The translations under genes and the position numbers were made by a program. Shown in pieces: positions 12,283 to 25,144 of a DNA stretch of 64,000 nucleotides; within the stretch, counting starts at the first letter, position 1; each line of letters opens with the position of its first letter. Below the pieces are notes generated by a model, which did not search any database, was not told the DNA's origin, and saw nothing but the letters and a program-made list of their open reading frames with translations. Origin of the DNA: Spinacia oleracea (lineage: Eukaryota > Streptophyta > Magnoliopsida > Caryophyllales > Amaranthaceae); contig NC_079492.1 in the NCBI RefSeq assembly GCF_020520425.1, positions 58,093,042-58,157,041 on the forward strand, written 5' to 3'.

Positions 12283-13659
12283 TGTTAGGTTATGATACAT
12301 ATGATATTACATAAATCATGCGGAAACAACCATTAACCCAGGATTACATATTATTTACACATAATCATATAGCATAATTTAGATGCATACTCTTTGTTGC
12401 GTGCCCTCCCTAGCTGCGCCCGAACCGAACAAGAACTAGTCTTTAGGACTCCAAGTGTCGTCCCTCCGTAGATAGTCCACAGTACGTCCGGATCCGCCTT
12501 AAGATTGACCAACTAGAATCGCCCTTAAGGTACTAGAATTTTTGGCACTTTTGAGCAAGATGTGTGACTGAATTTTTCTCTCAAAAACTCACTTTGAATA
12601 CTTTAAAACTCGTTATAAATTGTGAACCCAGGCCACATATTTATAGGGGTATGGAAAGAGAATTGGAATCCTATTAGGATACGAATTAATTAAACTTAGA
12701 ATCCTACAAGAACTCTAATTAATTAATTTATCAAATAGAATTAGGAATTTAATCATTAACCGAACTCTGCACGTTTTAGGAATCGTGCATGAACACAAAC
12801 ACTTACGCACACACACACGGCAGCCACGATGGGCCGCCCATGCGCGTGCGTGCGAGCAGCAGCCCACGCAGCGAGGCCATGGCCTTGGCGCGCGCTGGGC
12901 CTGCCTTGCGGTGGGCCTGGGCGCTGCCTTGGCTGGGCGCGCGTTTGGCTTGCTGGGCGATGGCCCGACTTCGTGCTGGGCCTTCGTCCGGCAGGCCTCG
13001 TCCAATGCTAATTCGTACGATACGCTTCCGATTAAATTCCCGGTTCCGGAATTCATTTCCGATACGAACAATATTTAATATTTCCGATTCCAGAATCAAT
13101 TTCCGTTTCGAACAAATATTTAATATTTCCGTTTCCGGAATTATTTTCCGATTCCGATAATATTTCCGATTCTGACAATATTTCCGTTTCCGGCAATATT
13201 TCCGATTCTGGCAATATTTCCATTTCCGATAATATTTTCCGATACGTACCATGTTTCCGTTTCCGGCAACATCTACGACTTGGATAATATTTATATTTCC
13301 GATACGATCCATATTTCCGTTTCCGGCAACATCATCGTTTCCGGAGTATTCATTTCTTGCCTGTGACGATCTCAGCTCCCACTGAAACCAAGATCCGTCG
13401 ATTCCGAATATCCATAGATGGAGTATCTAATGCCATTAAATACTTGATCCGTTTACGTACTATTTGTGTGACCCTACGGGTTCAGTCAAGAGTAAGCTGT
13501 GGATTAATATCATTAATTCCACTTGAACTGAAGCGGCCTCTAGCTAGGCATTCAGTTCACTTGATCTCACTGAATTATTAACTTGTTAATTAATACTGAA
13601 CCGCATTTATTAGACTTAACATAGAATGCATACTTGGACCAAGGGCATTATTTCCTTCA
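12283..13659 (-). repeat. Left LTR (3' LTR in element sense)
   Basis: This 1377-bp LTR runs from TGTTAGGTTATG to TTTCCTTCA on the plus strand. It holds a GC-rich block (about 12810-13000) and a block of degenerate 'tttccg' repeats (13020-13345). It differs from the right LTR by scattered substitutions and a small indel in the GC-rich block. Confidence 0.92.
13020..13345. repeat. Degenerate TTTCCG-rich short tandem repeats in left LTR
   Basis: Units of about 17-20 bp such as 'aatatttccgtttccggc' recur more than a dozen times with substitutions (also at 23290-23614 in the right LTR). They create spurious open frames rich in Arg, Lys, Tyr and Asn on the minus strand. Confidence 0.85.
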
Positions 13660-13673
13660 GTCTCCCACTTGTC
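13660..13673 (-). other. Polypurine tract of the copia element
   Basis: The minus strand reads 'aagtgggagac' directly before the LTR start TGAAGG. This is the usual copia plus-strand primer and fixes the orientation. Confidence 0.75.
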
Positions 13674-15955
13674 CTTAGGGACAAGTGTGCATTTCCTAAT
13701 TCCTTTGTCTCTCGATGCTTGCTCTTGAACATAAGGTAAGAGTTGTCATCCTTATTATGTCCAGAGGTGTTTCTCGGTTTCAGAGTTCAACTGATCAAAT
13801 AAACAGATAATCATAGCCAATGATTCATCCGAGCACGGCCATGCATTTCACAGTTTCTAGCTCTCCGAGTGGCCTTGTACAACTTTTAAGCATCTCACCC
13901 CGATTTATGGGAGGACAATCCCAATCTTGCGATCTTGAGATTAGACTTCGTTTGATAGGTGATTACCTGAGCGTTGCCTTTATAGCCTCCTTTTACGGTG
14001 CGACGGTTGGTCAACGTCAAAGCAACCAGTTCTCAAACAAGTAATCTCAAATCACTCAGGTATTGAGGATTTAGTGTCTAATAATTTAATGAAATTTACT
14101 TATGACAGATTTTCATCTCTTACAGTAAAGTTTCATAGGTCTTGTCCGATACTAGTCTTCCCAAAGTAAGTATCTATGCAAATGATTATGACATTGCCAT
14201 GTCCACATAGTTCAAGAAACAGAACTACTAGTCATCTTGCATTCTAATCGTCTAACGTTTTCTATGCGTCCAATTTTATAGAAAACTCCGACTAGGGACC
14301 ATTTTCAACCTTTGACATTCAAGTTCACTTGATAGACATTTCTTAGTCACAGAACTGGTCCTGACAGTCTATCTTGAATATATCGTCAAATTTGAAGGGA
14401 CTCATCATTTAATACTAAACCAAGATTAAATGGAATATGAAAATACATTTCATATATGATAAATGTTCAACCCCAATGTTTTATAACCATGGGCCTCAAA
14501 CCCATCTTCTAAAACAATTCATGGAATTCAAAGCTATGCTTGATTTCCAGTGCTACAACGTGAGTGTTGCTTCTCACTTGTTGCATAGGTTTAGTTATCA
14601 TGCTTTGCCAATCTTAATATCCTTTTCATCGAATGTTCTTCGAGATATGATGATAAGATTTTTCGAGTTTGTTTATTATGTGATCTAGTCTTTCTTACTT
14701 CGATGGTGGTTTTACTCATTTTTCAATGAAGAACCATCAAGTTAGCAGACGTTTTTCTTGCTTCAAGAGTGGTTCTACGCATTTTTCAATGAAGAACCAT
14801 CAAGCCAGTAGATAGGTGATCTACCCAAGTTCAGTGAAGAACTTTAAACAACCCTGTTTTATTGCTTCTTAGGCAATAATTACTTTTACTTCAACTGTAT
14901 AGGTTGCTAGTGATGCTTTGTTTGGATTTATCTATCCAGGCAGTTCATAGATATGTGGAAGATTCTCCAACTATATCTTAGAACATAGAAATTATTATTT
15001 TAATTTCCCACGCAACAACTCATGGTCTCCAACCCATGTTGCTATTTTCAAAACACGATGCTCTATAGCTCGTCATTATCAATGGTTAACTCCAAAGGGT
15101 CTTGCTTGATCCTTTGCCAGTTTTTATGCGTGTAGCATCAATATTTAGCATATCTTTGTTTCCTTGAATCAAGAACTATTCCTATGTACCTTTTCAAGTA
15201 TCATAAGTATTCTTGATCTCAATCTAGTTGATCTTCACTTAGATCAATAGAGATTGGTATATGTTCGTCATGCCTAAAGTCATACGATACGTTTTTGGCG
15301 ATCCTCATATTATATCATACATGATAAATTCTTTTGCAGAATAATTCCCAATTGAATTCTATTCATGTAACTTTAGCTCATCTAGTTTCAGTAGATACTA
15401 AATCCAGCTAAATTCTTTGACATATAATATAGGTTAAGAATCTTACTTAGATCCTTGGATGTTTAACTTAGTAAATGCTTATACATAGTTCAAACATTCT
15501 TTACTTAGATTTATTCACATGGGTCGAATATCTCCAATGGAGTCATTCGTGTTTGATTTAGTAAATGCCATTACTTAATCTAAAACATTAATATAAGATC
15601 TTTGTAAATAGATCTTAATACCCAGTATGCACTAAGTTTCGCCTTGGTCCAACATTGATGAATAATTTCAAACCTAAGTTATTAGCATTTGAATGTTATT
15701 TCACAATAGAGAGATATGTGTGTGATACACATAGGACCAATTAAGTTTTATGTACTCCCACTAAACTTCTTATATATCTATAAGAATCATGTACATTTTA
15801 TGAAACTAAAATACTTATTAGCTTCACTAAAATACATTTCTAATTCCCAATTGCTTGCTTAAATCTGTACTTAGATTTCATAAGCTAGCTTTCTTTTTCA
15901 AGCATTTATTTGGATCCACAAATCCTATGACATACCATGTACATAGTTTATTCCA
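13674..15955 (-). other. Degenerate 3' part of copia interior
   Basis: This part follows the RT remnant in element order and should hold the RNase H region and 3' untranslated sequence. No long open frame remains. A short imperfect repeat around 14720-14800 ('caatgaagaaccatcaag' twice) is visible. I could not read RNase H motifs with confidence. Confidence 0.4.
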
Positions 15956-16260
15956 ACATTTTATTGAGGAATTGTTTTGTCATCCAATTGCTATATGTAC
16001 CGATATGCAATCATTGCTTGAATTATAGACTTGAGCATTACGATTATGCATGAGGTTTCAACACAATCCACACCGTGAATTTGCTTGTAACTTTTAGCAA
16101 CTAATCTAGCTTTGTGTGTGAACACAATTCAATGTTTGATGGTTTTTACCTTTAAAACAAACTTGCAACCAATAGGTGTGAAACTATTCTTGCAAATCAA
16201 CAAAATTTCAATTTTGTCATCAAAACATTGAGTATGTTTTATGGCCTCTAACCATTTAAA
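15956..16260 (-). pseudogene. Copia reverse transcriptase remnant
   Basis: The minus strand reads, with frameshifts and stops, 'PIGCKFVLK' (16171-16185 for PIGCK), 'KARLVAKSYKQIHGVD' (about 16066-16113), 'VMLKSI' (16029-16042) and then a degraded 'QLDDKT'. These match the ordered copia RT blocks PIGCKWVFK, KARLVAKGYKQ.HGVDY, AMLKSIR and QMDVKTAFLNG. The catalytic YVDD box was not found. The sequence is clearly inactive. Confidence 0.85.
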
Positions 16261-16718
16261 ACATTTGAGTCTATATATGGCCTCTAACCATTTTAGGGAA
16301 TCTGGGTTTCGTCATAGCTTTCTTACAAGTCAACAAACTCATTAATCTACATGATAATAGTTTGACTGCAAGTTGTAGGTTTCTTCACTATTTAATAGAA
16401 GAATCTCATAGTTTCATTGACCTGATCTCTATGTTTCTTCACTATCTAATAGAAGAATCTCATAGTTTCAGTGACTTGAATTCTATGCCTACTTGGGTAT
16501 AGAACATCAAACAATAGAATATCAATAGCCACTTGAAAGTCCTTTGAATATTCTGTTCTCCTTGAAAGTCCTTTGAATATTCTGTTCTCCTTGAAGCACT
16601 TGTAAAGTCTTCGAAGAGATGTCTATTCTTTAAAGCCACTTGTAAAGTCCTTACAGAATATGTTCGGATTTTCTGAAGCACTTCGAAAAGCCTCCGAAAT
16701 GTCCGTTTATGTTTGTTG

Positions 16719-16856
16719 TTTGCCTCGAAGACTTTCGAGGTCTATTTTCTCCCACTTGTCATTTTGGAAACGAATCTCCAAAAGGACATCATTTCGAGCA
16801 AACAAACATTATGTTCTCAAAAATTCGTGGTAGAAACAATACCCTTGTGTCTCATT
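16719..16856 (-). pseudogene. Copia integrase C-terminal remnant
   Basis: The minus strand starts 'NETQGYCFYHEFLRT', then a stop, then 'LFARNDVLLE' and 'WEKIDLE'. This corresponds to the copia block P.ETKGYYFY...KVFVARNAVFLEKEF...GRKIDLEE at the end of integrase. About 200 bp further in the 5' direction, 'LIRSMM' (about 17061-17080) fits the integrase MVRSMM block. Stops and frameshifts show that it is dead. Confidence 0.8.
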
Positions 16857-17079
16857 TGAATAAATCACAATGAAACATATATCTATACTTGGGCCTTAGT
16901 TTGTCGAATGACAAACACTAAGCTCCCACTGAGTTTAGGAACTCTCTAGATATATTTTATGAAAAGTTATTCTGAAATTACTTTTCAATAGCTTTGACGA
17001 ATTTGGTTTAGTTTGGTGGTAGTTGAGCACTTTGGTTTAGAAATTATAGGAAAAGTCTTTATGATTCATCATTGATCGA

Positions 17080-18420
17080 ATCAAGTACTAATTGACTTCG
17101 ATTATTCCAACTAAGATATGCCATATCTTATGGACCTAGATTGTGAAATTACACCACACAATCATTGATGATCATATTTGGTCTCAAGTAATCATCAACA
17201 TGATCTAACCTAGATCTTTATGATTTTTTTACCAAGTGGATTTTATACTTCGAATCTTTGAACTAGCCAAACAGATTCAACTTATATCACATTTGAGTAA
17301 ATAGAACTATATTCACTCAAGTCCATGTGAAATAATAAAGTCATAAAACCTTTCTTTAGCTTTGAACTCTATCGTCTAGGCGTTCTAACAATAGTTCATA
17401 TTCTTTGTTACTTTCAACAAGTAAGACTACCTTGTCTTAAGTTGATCTAGAAATCAACCAACTTTCAAAAGTCCATCAAAATAGAGCTTTTGAATGTTAA
17501 CTTGTTGATATGGTCTAAGCAACAATGCCAAAGATTAGTGGAACTCAAATCAAGGGGTTGATTTGAACCTAGTAAAGTTCTTTAAAGAGTTGTTTGTTTT
17601 AATCAAGCATATTGACTCAACCTGTAATTGACCATTTCATTCAAATAAACAAACAAACATTGTTTTTTGTTTTTCTTGAATGTGAGTCTTTCTGTGTTTG
17701 AAGCAGAAATTTAGGTATGCTGATTATGGAACAAAATAGCCATTAAGTTCCAGCCTTTGAAAGGACTTAAAACAAACTTAGATGACCCTACAATTAATGT
17801 AGCATTGCCATGCTTCATTTCCCACTTGTAGGTCATTAGTGTATCCTAGCTTCCATTGTTTGAGTTATTACCGAAGTAAGAACCTCAAGCGGTATATGAT
17901 ACCTAAGGAAGTTTGATTCCTAGGTCACTTCTCTTTAAACATAAACTTATAGGTAGAAACGGAATTATAAATTCCTTTCATTTGTTCCTTTGTTTTCCTA
18001 TTTCTTGTACCCTTTCTTATAGTCTTAAGAATTGAATTCTTTAATGTTGACTTTTATACTTTGTTAGACATGTCCAATGTCACCAACAAGGTTCTGTACC
18101 ATTTTAATTTATGTTGAATATTTTGTTTCAACTAGATGATCTTACCAGAAGCTTCTAAAGTTCTCTAAGTATCGATCTATTCGAATGTCTAGGGACTAGA
18201 CTCATTCGAGAATTAAATGGACAAAGATATTAGGTTGTTAACCATTGGTAAAGCTGAGCGTATTAAACTCAATGCTTTATGATCTCAAAACTACAGTGTA
18301 TTTTGAATTCACAAGCACCAATTGGTTTGCCATTCGATTTTGATATTCGAAAACAACCATAAAAGTCGATATAAGAAACGTACATTTTAAATTGCTCACT
18401 TTCTCTCTTTTCCGTGAATC
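17080..18420 (-). pseudogene. Degraded gag/integrase region of copia element
   Basis: By position this should hold gag, protease and the integrase core. On the minus strand an 'AAGCATGGCAATGC' stretch near 17815 resembles the LWH...GH integrase zinc-finger start, and a Lys/Gly-rich stretch near 18005 resembles the gag tail. No open frame survives. The reading is weak and leans on the better-supported flanking domains. Confidence 0.4.
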
Positions 18421-18959
18421 GTTCTTGGATTCACTACCAATCGAGGAAATTTACTGTTACCTTTCTAAAAGGATTTATTGCAGTGCAAGATATTTAATTA
18501 TAAACAATAATTAAAACATACATTGAAGCATGCAAAGTCTAAACATTTATCATGAATAATAACTTGAAATTAAAGCAACCATGCAATTCAAACAAGTTAT
18601 TAGCATTTTATTCGATTTTATTGTTCCGGCAGGTGTGAATAAAATGATTCCAAGACCCTAAAACCATTGAAGAATTAAGCACAGTTTGTCGACTCAATTC
18701 TAAAACATTTTAGGTAAGCAAAAGCCTTTTGCTAATAGTCTAGAAACTACTCTTGGTTGATAGGTACGTCTAAGAACTTATTAGGTAAACCTATCGATTT
18801 TGCCACGACATAAAAGGACTCCTTACTTATATCGTTGAGTTTCACCAAAACTAACATGTACTCACAATTATTTGTGTACCTTGCCCCTTTAGGACCAATA
18901 AGTAACACCTCGCTGAGCGAAAACTATTACTAGATTGATGTAAAGGATATCCAAGTAAG

Positions 18960-19965
18960 TGTTTATTTTGGCATGGCACCTTTTAACTCAATTTTTAAGT
19001 TTGGAACTTAAGGCTCTTACTATGTTGGTTAGATTTTAAGTGAACTAAAATCCTTAATCATGCAACATAATCAAGCCACAATCTCATGCATAATTAAGAC
19101 ATATTTAAGGAAATAAATAACTTAAAGCATGCATAAGATAAATGTGATCTAGTATGACCCGACTTCATCTTGAAGCTTCAACTTCAAAGTCCGTCATGAA
19201 AATGGATTGAAAACTCCGTCTTGAATTTCACCGTGGGAGGCGCCATTTTCTTCAAATAGGATAAGCCATAATTATACTAATTACAACTATTTGATGGTAC
19301 GCCGGCCATATTTAAAATGAAAAACAAATTTGGTGCATTAGACCAATTACATTCAAATTAATGGTACGCATACCATATTTACTATCCTATTTGGGCCATA
19401 CTAGTCACTTCATAACCTGCAAAACAGTACATATACAATATATACCATTCACCCATTCATTATCATGAATGGCCCACATAGTTGGTTAGTAAAACACGTT
19501 ATGCATCACATAAATATTAGCAGCAATTAATCAAGGGCACCAATAATCTACCAATTATTCAGTCCTTATTAATTCTAATCAAGTTGTTTAACCTTAAAGG
19601 ATTTGTAGACCTAATCAAGAGTTTATGACTAAAATTTCTCCCACTTAAACCAATAAATTCATATGCTTTACTAATTTTAAACATAAAAATGTATTTCTAG
19701 TCTATCCGGAAACATACAAATTTAATTAAAATTTAAAGCTCATATAAATTTATAATTGAATCCACTTATTTAATTTATTTCAGTTGAATATAACGAATTT
19801 AAATTAATTCAAGGTTTAATTTTAGTAAAATAATTAGTATAAATTAAAATTTATAATAATTATAATAATCAAAAGTAAATCCCGAGAAAACAATTTAAAT
19901 TATTAATTTTAAAATTAATTAAAATTATTTCCGAACTGAAAATTCAAAATTAAATTTGAAACGAC
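18960..19965. repeat. Internal direct repeat of copia leader, unit 1
   Basis: The stretch beginning 'ttttggcatggcacctt' is repeated at about 20196-21165 with small indels. Shared landmarks are 'aaattttaagtttggaact', the 'tacgc.ggaccatattt' pairs and 'catgaatggcccacatag'. Both units end in AT-rich sequence followed by a GC-rich burst. Confidence 0.85.
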
Positions 19966-19970
19966 TCAAT

Positions 19971-20195
19971 CGAGACACGACGAGGCACTTGGGCTTGCGC
20001 CCCAAGCCCCATCGAGTGCACAAGGCTTAGCGCCCCTTGATTGTTCGTACAGCAACACGCAAGCAACCACACACAACGCAGCACTGCAGGCCACGCTGCG
20101 CGCGCGCTTGCTCGCTCGTCGCGCCTGCAGGCCACACGCAACGCAGCACTGCAGGCCACGCTGCGTGTGCCCGCTTGCTCGTCGCCCAAGCAAGT
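19971..20195. repeat. GC-rich repeat tract 1
   Basis: The stretch 'acgcaacgcagcactgcagg' occurs more than once within about 100 bp in sharply AT-rich surroundings. Overlapping open frames on both strands here are composition artefacts. Confidence 0.75.
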
Positions 20196-21165
20196 GTATA
20201 TTTTGGCATGGCACCTTATAACTCAAATTTTTAAGTTTGGAACTTAAAGCTCTTACTATGTTGGTTAGATTTTAAGTGAACTAAAATCCTTAATCATGCA
20301 ACATAATCAAGCTTTTGATCTCATGCATTTTAAGACATATTTAAAAGCAATAAATAACTTAAAACATGCATAAGATAAATGTGATCTAGTATGGCCCGAC
20401 TTCATCTTGAAACTTTGACTTCAAAGTCCGTCTTGAAAATCTCCGTGGGAGGCACCATTTTCTTCAAATAGGATAAGCTATAACTAATTACAACTATTTG
20501 ATGGTACGCAGACCATATTTGAATTGAAAAATAACTTTGGTATTTTAGACCAATTACATTCAAATTAATGGTACGCAGACCATATTTTCTATCCTATTTG
20601 GGCCATACTAGTCACTTCATAACCTGCAAAACAGTACATATACAATATATACCATTCACCCATTCATTATCATGAATGGCCCACATAGCTGGTTAGTAAA
20701 ACACATTATGCATCACGTAAACATTTGCAGCAATTAATCAAGGGCACCAATAATCTACCAATTATTCAGTCCTTATTAATTCTAATCAAGTTCTTTTAAC
20801 CTTAAGGATTTGTAGACCTAATCAAGAGTTTATGACTAAAAAGCGCTCCCATTTAAACCAATAAATTCATATGCTTTACTAATTTTAAACATAAAAGTGT
20901 ATTTCTAGTCTAACCGGAAACATACAAATTTAATTAAAATTTAAAGCTCATATAAATTTATAATTGAATCCAAAAAGTTTAATTTAATTTCAGTCGTTAT
21001 TTAAATTAATTCATGATTTTAATTTTAGTAAAATAATTAGAATAAATAAAATTTATTATAATTACAATATTCAAAATTAAAATCCAAGAAAATAATTTAA
21101 ATTATTAATTTTAAAATTAATTAAAATTACGTGAACTGAAATTTTCAAATTAAACATTCAAAACG
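20196..21165. repeat. Internal direct repeat of copia leader, unit 2
   Basis: Second copy of the unit at 18960-19965. The duplication lies between primer site and gag, the part of an LTR element that tolerates expansion. Confidence 0.85.
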
Positions 21166-21171
21166 ATCTAA

Positions 21172-21765
21172 TCGTAACGCAAACACCCTACGCATTGCAT
21201 GCCCATGGGCCGCACGCACACAGCCATGTGCGCGCAGCCCATGCGCTCGTCGCATAGCTGCTGCATCTCCCATCGCAAGCCATCGCACGCTGTGGTGCTT
21301 GCTGCGCGCGCGCCAGCGCTGGACGCACGCGAGCCATCGCTCGCTGTGCGCGCTCGCCAGCGCACGCTGCGCGCGCTCCATCGCTTGCTGTGCGCGCGAG
21401 CCATCGCTCGCTGTGCGCGCGAGCCATTGCTCGCTGTGCGCGCGAGCCATCGCTCGCTGTGCGCGCGAGCAACGCTGGGCGCAGCGCTCGTGGCACGCGA
21501 GCTTGCGCTCGCTGCGCGCGAGGCTGCGCGCTCTTGCGCGAGGCAGTGCGCGTTGTGGCGCAGCTCGCTTGCTGCCCACACGCGACTGCCTTGGCTTGCC
21601 TTTCGCCCATGCCCATTTGTTCATAGCTCGTGGCCCACGACACAAGGCAGGGCTGCTGCCTTGTGCTCGTGCACCACGCCCTTGCTCATTGCATTCGTGC
21701 CGCACGGGCGACGAGCTCCCTTGCTCGTCGTCGCATGCCCGCACTATACAACACCCCTTAAGGGT
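21172..21765. repeat. GC-rich tract with 23-bp tandem repeats
   Basis: Units of about 23 bp ('gagccatcgctcgctgtgcg' plus three bases) repeat at about 21320-21475 with variants. Because 23 is not a multiple of three, all frames stay open for long stretches, giving six-frame shadow ORFs of up to 206 codons. None is a gene. Confidence 0.85.
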
Positions 21766-22519
21766 AACACGAAGCGTCCATTGCTTTGTGCGTGCAAGTT
21801 ATATGAACGAATCGCATAAAAATTTAAAATTTATATTTAAAATTAATGACAAATTAATAAATAATATTAATTTCATAATTTTAGGGCGAAAAATCGAAAA
21901 TTTATTATTCAATTGATTTCCGATTTTGCATGGATTCAAGTCTAGGTCATAAAAATTTAAAATTTATTATAAATTTACAATTTTTATGGTGGTTTTTAAT
22001 CATAGGTTTCTAATTAAATTATAATTAATTATGAAAATCAAATTAATTCTAAATTATTCTAATTTTCAACAAATTAATCATAATTACAAATTAGATTGCA
22101 TAATTAACAAGGCTAGGCATTCAAACTTGTTAAACATATACAGTAGGTCAATCAAAAATTCAAGATTTATCAACAAGAATCGCAAATATTTAATTTAACA
22201 TCTTAAATTTACGAAATTTTGCATTCGAAAAACTAAAACCTTCGAAAAGTCATAGTTAGGCTTCGAATTTGAGAATTCTGGGTTCGGCAGAAAAACCCTA
22301 TTTTTGTCAAAATTTTAGAATGCCTTTTACATGCGGAATTGACACAAAAATCACTCGATTTGGATGAGTAACGAAGAAACTGCCGAAAAACTGCGTACGT
22401 ATAATAAAATAAACGCAATTTGCAATTAATTAACAATTACGAAAATTAATCACCCCTTTTAATTCTTGCAAATTTGTAATATTTAACCATGTTCATGCAA
22501 TTAGATTATGAAAATAATA

Positions 22520-22537
22520 AGGGGCTCGTGATACCAC
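22520..22537 (-). other. Primer binding site of the copia element
   Basis: Directly inside the right LTR the minus strand reads TGGTATCACGAGCC, close to the initiator-methionine tRNA complement TGGTATCAGAGC used by most plant copia elements. Confidence 0.8.
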
Positions 22538-23928
22538 TGTTAGGTTATGATACATATGATATTACATAAATCATGCGGAAACAACCATTAACCCAGGAAT
22601 ACATATTATTTACACATAATCATATAGCATAATTTAGATGCATACTCTTTGTTGCGTGCCCTCCCTAGCTGCGCCCGAACCGAACAAGAACAAGTCTTTA
22701 GGACTCCAAGTGTCGTCCCTCCGTAGATAGTCCACAGCACGTCCGGATCCGCCTTAAGATTGACCAACTAGAATCGCCCTTAAGGTACTAGAATTTTCGG
22801 CACTTTTGAGCAAGATGTGTGACTGAATTTTTCTCTCAAAAACTCACTTTGAATACTTGAAAACTCGTTATAAATTGTGAACCCAGGCCACATATTTATA
22901 GGGGTATGGAAAGAGAATTGGAATCCTATTAGGATACGAATTAATTAAACTTAGAATCCTACAAGAACTCTAATTAATTAATTTATCAAATAGAATTAGG
23001 AATTTAATCATTAACCGAACTCTGCATGTTTTAGGAATCGTGCATGAACACAAACTCACACACACACACACGGCAGCCACGATGGGCCGCCCATGCGCGT
23101 GCGTGCGAGCAGCAGCCCACGCAGCGAGGCCCACGCAGCCGCGGCCTTGGCGCGCGCTGGGCCTGCCTTGCGGTAGGCCTGGGCGCTGCCTTGGCTGGGC
23201 TTGTGGCGCGCGTTTGGCTTGCTGGGCGATGGCCTGGCTTCGAGCTGGGCCCTCGTCCGGCAGGCCTTGTCCGATGCTTATTCGTACGATACGCTTCCGA
23301 TTAAATTTCCGATTCCGGAATTCATTTCCGATACGAACAATATTTAACATTTCCGATTCCGGAATTAATTTCCGTTTCGAACAAATATTTAATATTTCCG
23401 TTTCCGGAATTATTTTCCGATTCCGATAATATTTCCGATTCTGACAATATTTCCGTTTCCGGCAATATTTCCGATTCTGGCAATATTTCCATTTCCGATA
23501 ATATTTTCCGATACGTACCATGTTTCCGTTTCCGGCAACATCTACGACTTGGATAATATTTATATTTCCGATACGATCCATATTTCCGTTTCCGGCAATA
23601 TCATCGTTTCCGGAGTATTCATTTCTTGCCTGTGACGATCTCAGCTCCCACTGAAACCAAGATCCGTCGATTCCGAATATCCATAGATAGAGTATCTAAT
23701 GCCATTAGATACTTGATCCGTTTACGTACTATTTGTGTGACCCTACGGGTTCAGTCAAGAGTAAGCTGTGGATTAATATCATTAATTCCACTTGAACTGA
23801 AGCGGCCTCTAGCTAGGCATTCAGCTCACTTGATCTCACTGAATTATTAACTTGTTAATTAATACTGAACCGCATTTATTAGACTTAACATAGAATGCAT
23901 ACTTGGACCAAGGGCATTATTTCCTTCA
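22538..23928 (-). repeat. Right LTR (5' LTR in element sense)
   Basis: This 1391-bp LTR runs from TGTTAGGTTATG to TTCCTTCA on the plus strand. It is the partner of 12283-13659, similar by eye at the high-90s percent level. The extra length comes from the GC-rich block near 23120-23210. Confidence 0.92.
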
Positions 23929-25144
23929 GAAGCATGTTAGACTAGGATTTCATTTTAGCTTGTTTGTACTCGGCTTTCGTTGACTTTGTGCTTCATATTT
24001 CCTTTGGTAATGACATTTGCCTTAATGACCCTATGCTGATCCATCATTGCAATTGCGTTGTTGGGGAGTAGAATTTTAATAACAGGTTTGTAAAAATAAC
24101 TTGCGGGAGAAGTTATCGACATGGGATTGAGTTTGAGAGAGTGTTTTCTCTTCAGTATTTATAAACTCTATTACTTTTATAAGTCATGACTACATAAACT
24201 ATTTAATTGTTAGTTAATGGATTTTTGAATGTTTTTTTGGGCCGTAATGGTTCCGATTTGTATGGAGGCCATTAACTATTTATTATGTTTGAAAGTTAGC
24301 TAAATTCCGCTGCGTAATTCGGGTAAATAGCGTTAGCCGTTATCACGGTGGCGGTAATATCTTGGTAATTCCTTTATTTAAGTTGGAAAATGGTTTTATA
24401 AAAATAAGAAATTATTAGGGTGTTACAACAAAGGCGGAATTTAACTTGTCAAAGGTTCCTCTTGGGCACATGAGTTATCCTCTTCACATAGAGGATGAAT
24501 GTTATTCCTCTTCAAAAAAGGAATCCTCTCCTCCATTTCTACAACAATGATGAGTCTTATAAGGAGGAGAGAGAGTGTTAAGAGGAGGGTGTTTCATCTT
24601 TGTTAAACATGCTCTAACAAATTAAATGGTGGTAATGGTTACTCTTAAGAAAGGGATTGTGGTACTACACCACTCATTCCAAACATTAAATAATAGAAAT
24701 AGTAGTGATTTCATTTCCATCACTTAAAAACACTATATCAAACATGCTTTTATAATAATCAGATTGAATTTGAAAACTGATTACAAAAAATGGAAAGTAT
24801 TGAGTTTTAATGTTTTTGTTTTTGGTATGCTAAAGTTAGAAAATCAAAAACAAAAATCGATAATGAACAAGGCCTTACTTTCTAGCTATTTCATTCTTAT
24901 ATAAAAATAATTAGTAAGGAAAACTAGCGCTAGTTTGAACTTTGAACTAAGGAAATGGAAGTACGTATCACCCTCCCCTAGCCAAAGGGATAGAAGAGGG
25001 GAAGGGGGTGGAAGTCTGAATCATCCTCACCTAGCAAAAGCCCAAACAACATGGAAGAAAGCTTGTCAAAGGGCAGGAATGGGATGGGCAATTCCATTGG
25101 CTGTGGAGAATATGGAATATGATTTCGGAGGTGGTGTTGTGAGC

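Larger units (their letters stand above)
12283..23928 (-). mobile_element. Ty1/copia LTR retrotransposon, degenerate, minus strand
   Basis: The element is 11646 bp with LTRs at 12283-13659 and 22538-23928. Both LTRs have TG...CA ends. Orientation is minus: next to the right LTR the minus strand reads TGGTATCACGAGCC, close to the initiator-Met tRNA primer site, and next to the left LTR it reads 'aagtgggagac', a copia-type polypurine tract. Decayed integrase (about 16.7-17.1 kb) and reverse transcriptase (about 15.96-16.26 kb) can be read in the copia order, with integrase before RT. About 4 kb between primer site and gag is non-coding, with a large internal repeat and GC-rich tracts. The flanks do not match (taatt left, gaagc right), so it is not a simple insertion. 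Confidence 0.9.

Noticed and set aside
12715..13312. Open frames of 97-169 codons in the left copia LTR
   Set aside because: They arise from GC-rich and TTTCCG-repeat sequence inside an LTR, and related frames recur in the other LTR (22970-23581). No gene is supported.
17180..17215. 'HVDDY' on the minus strand as the RT catalytic box
   Set aside because: It lies upstream of the integrase tail in element order, where RT cannot be in a copia element. It is more likely part of the integrase core or chance.
21145..21916. Long overlapping open frames on both strands (up to 206 codons)
   Set aside because: They come from a 23-bp GC-rich tandem repeat without stop codons in any frame. Translations are repetitive Ala/Arg/Ser strings with no domain.
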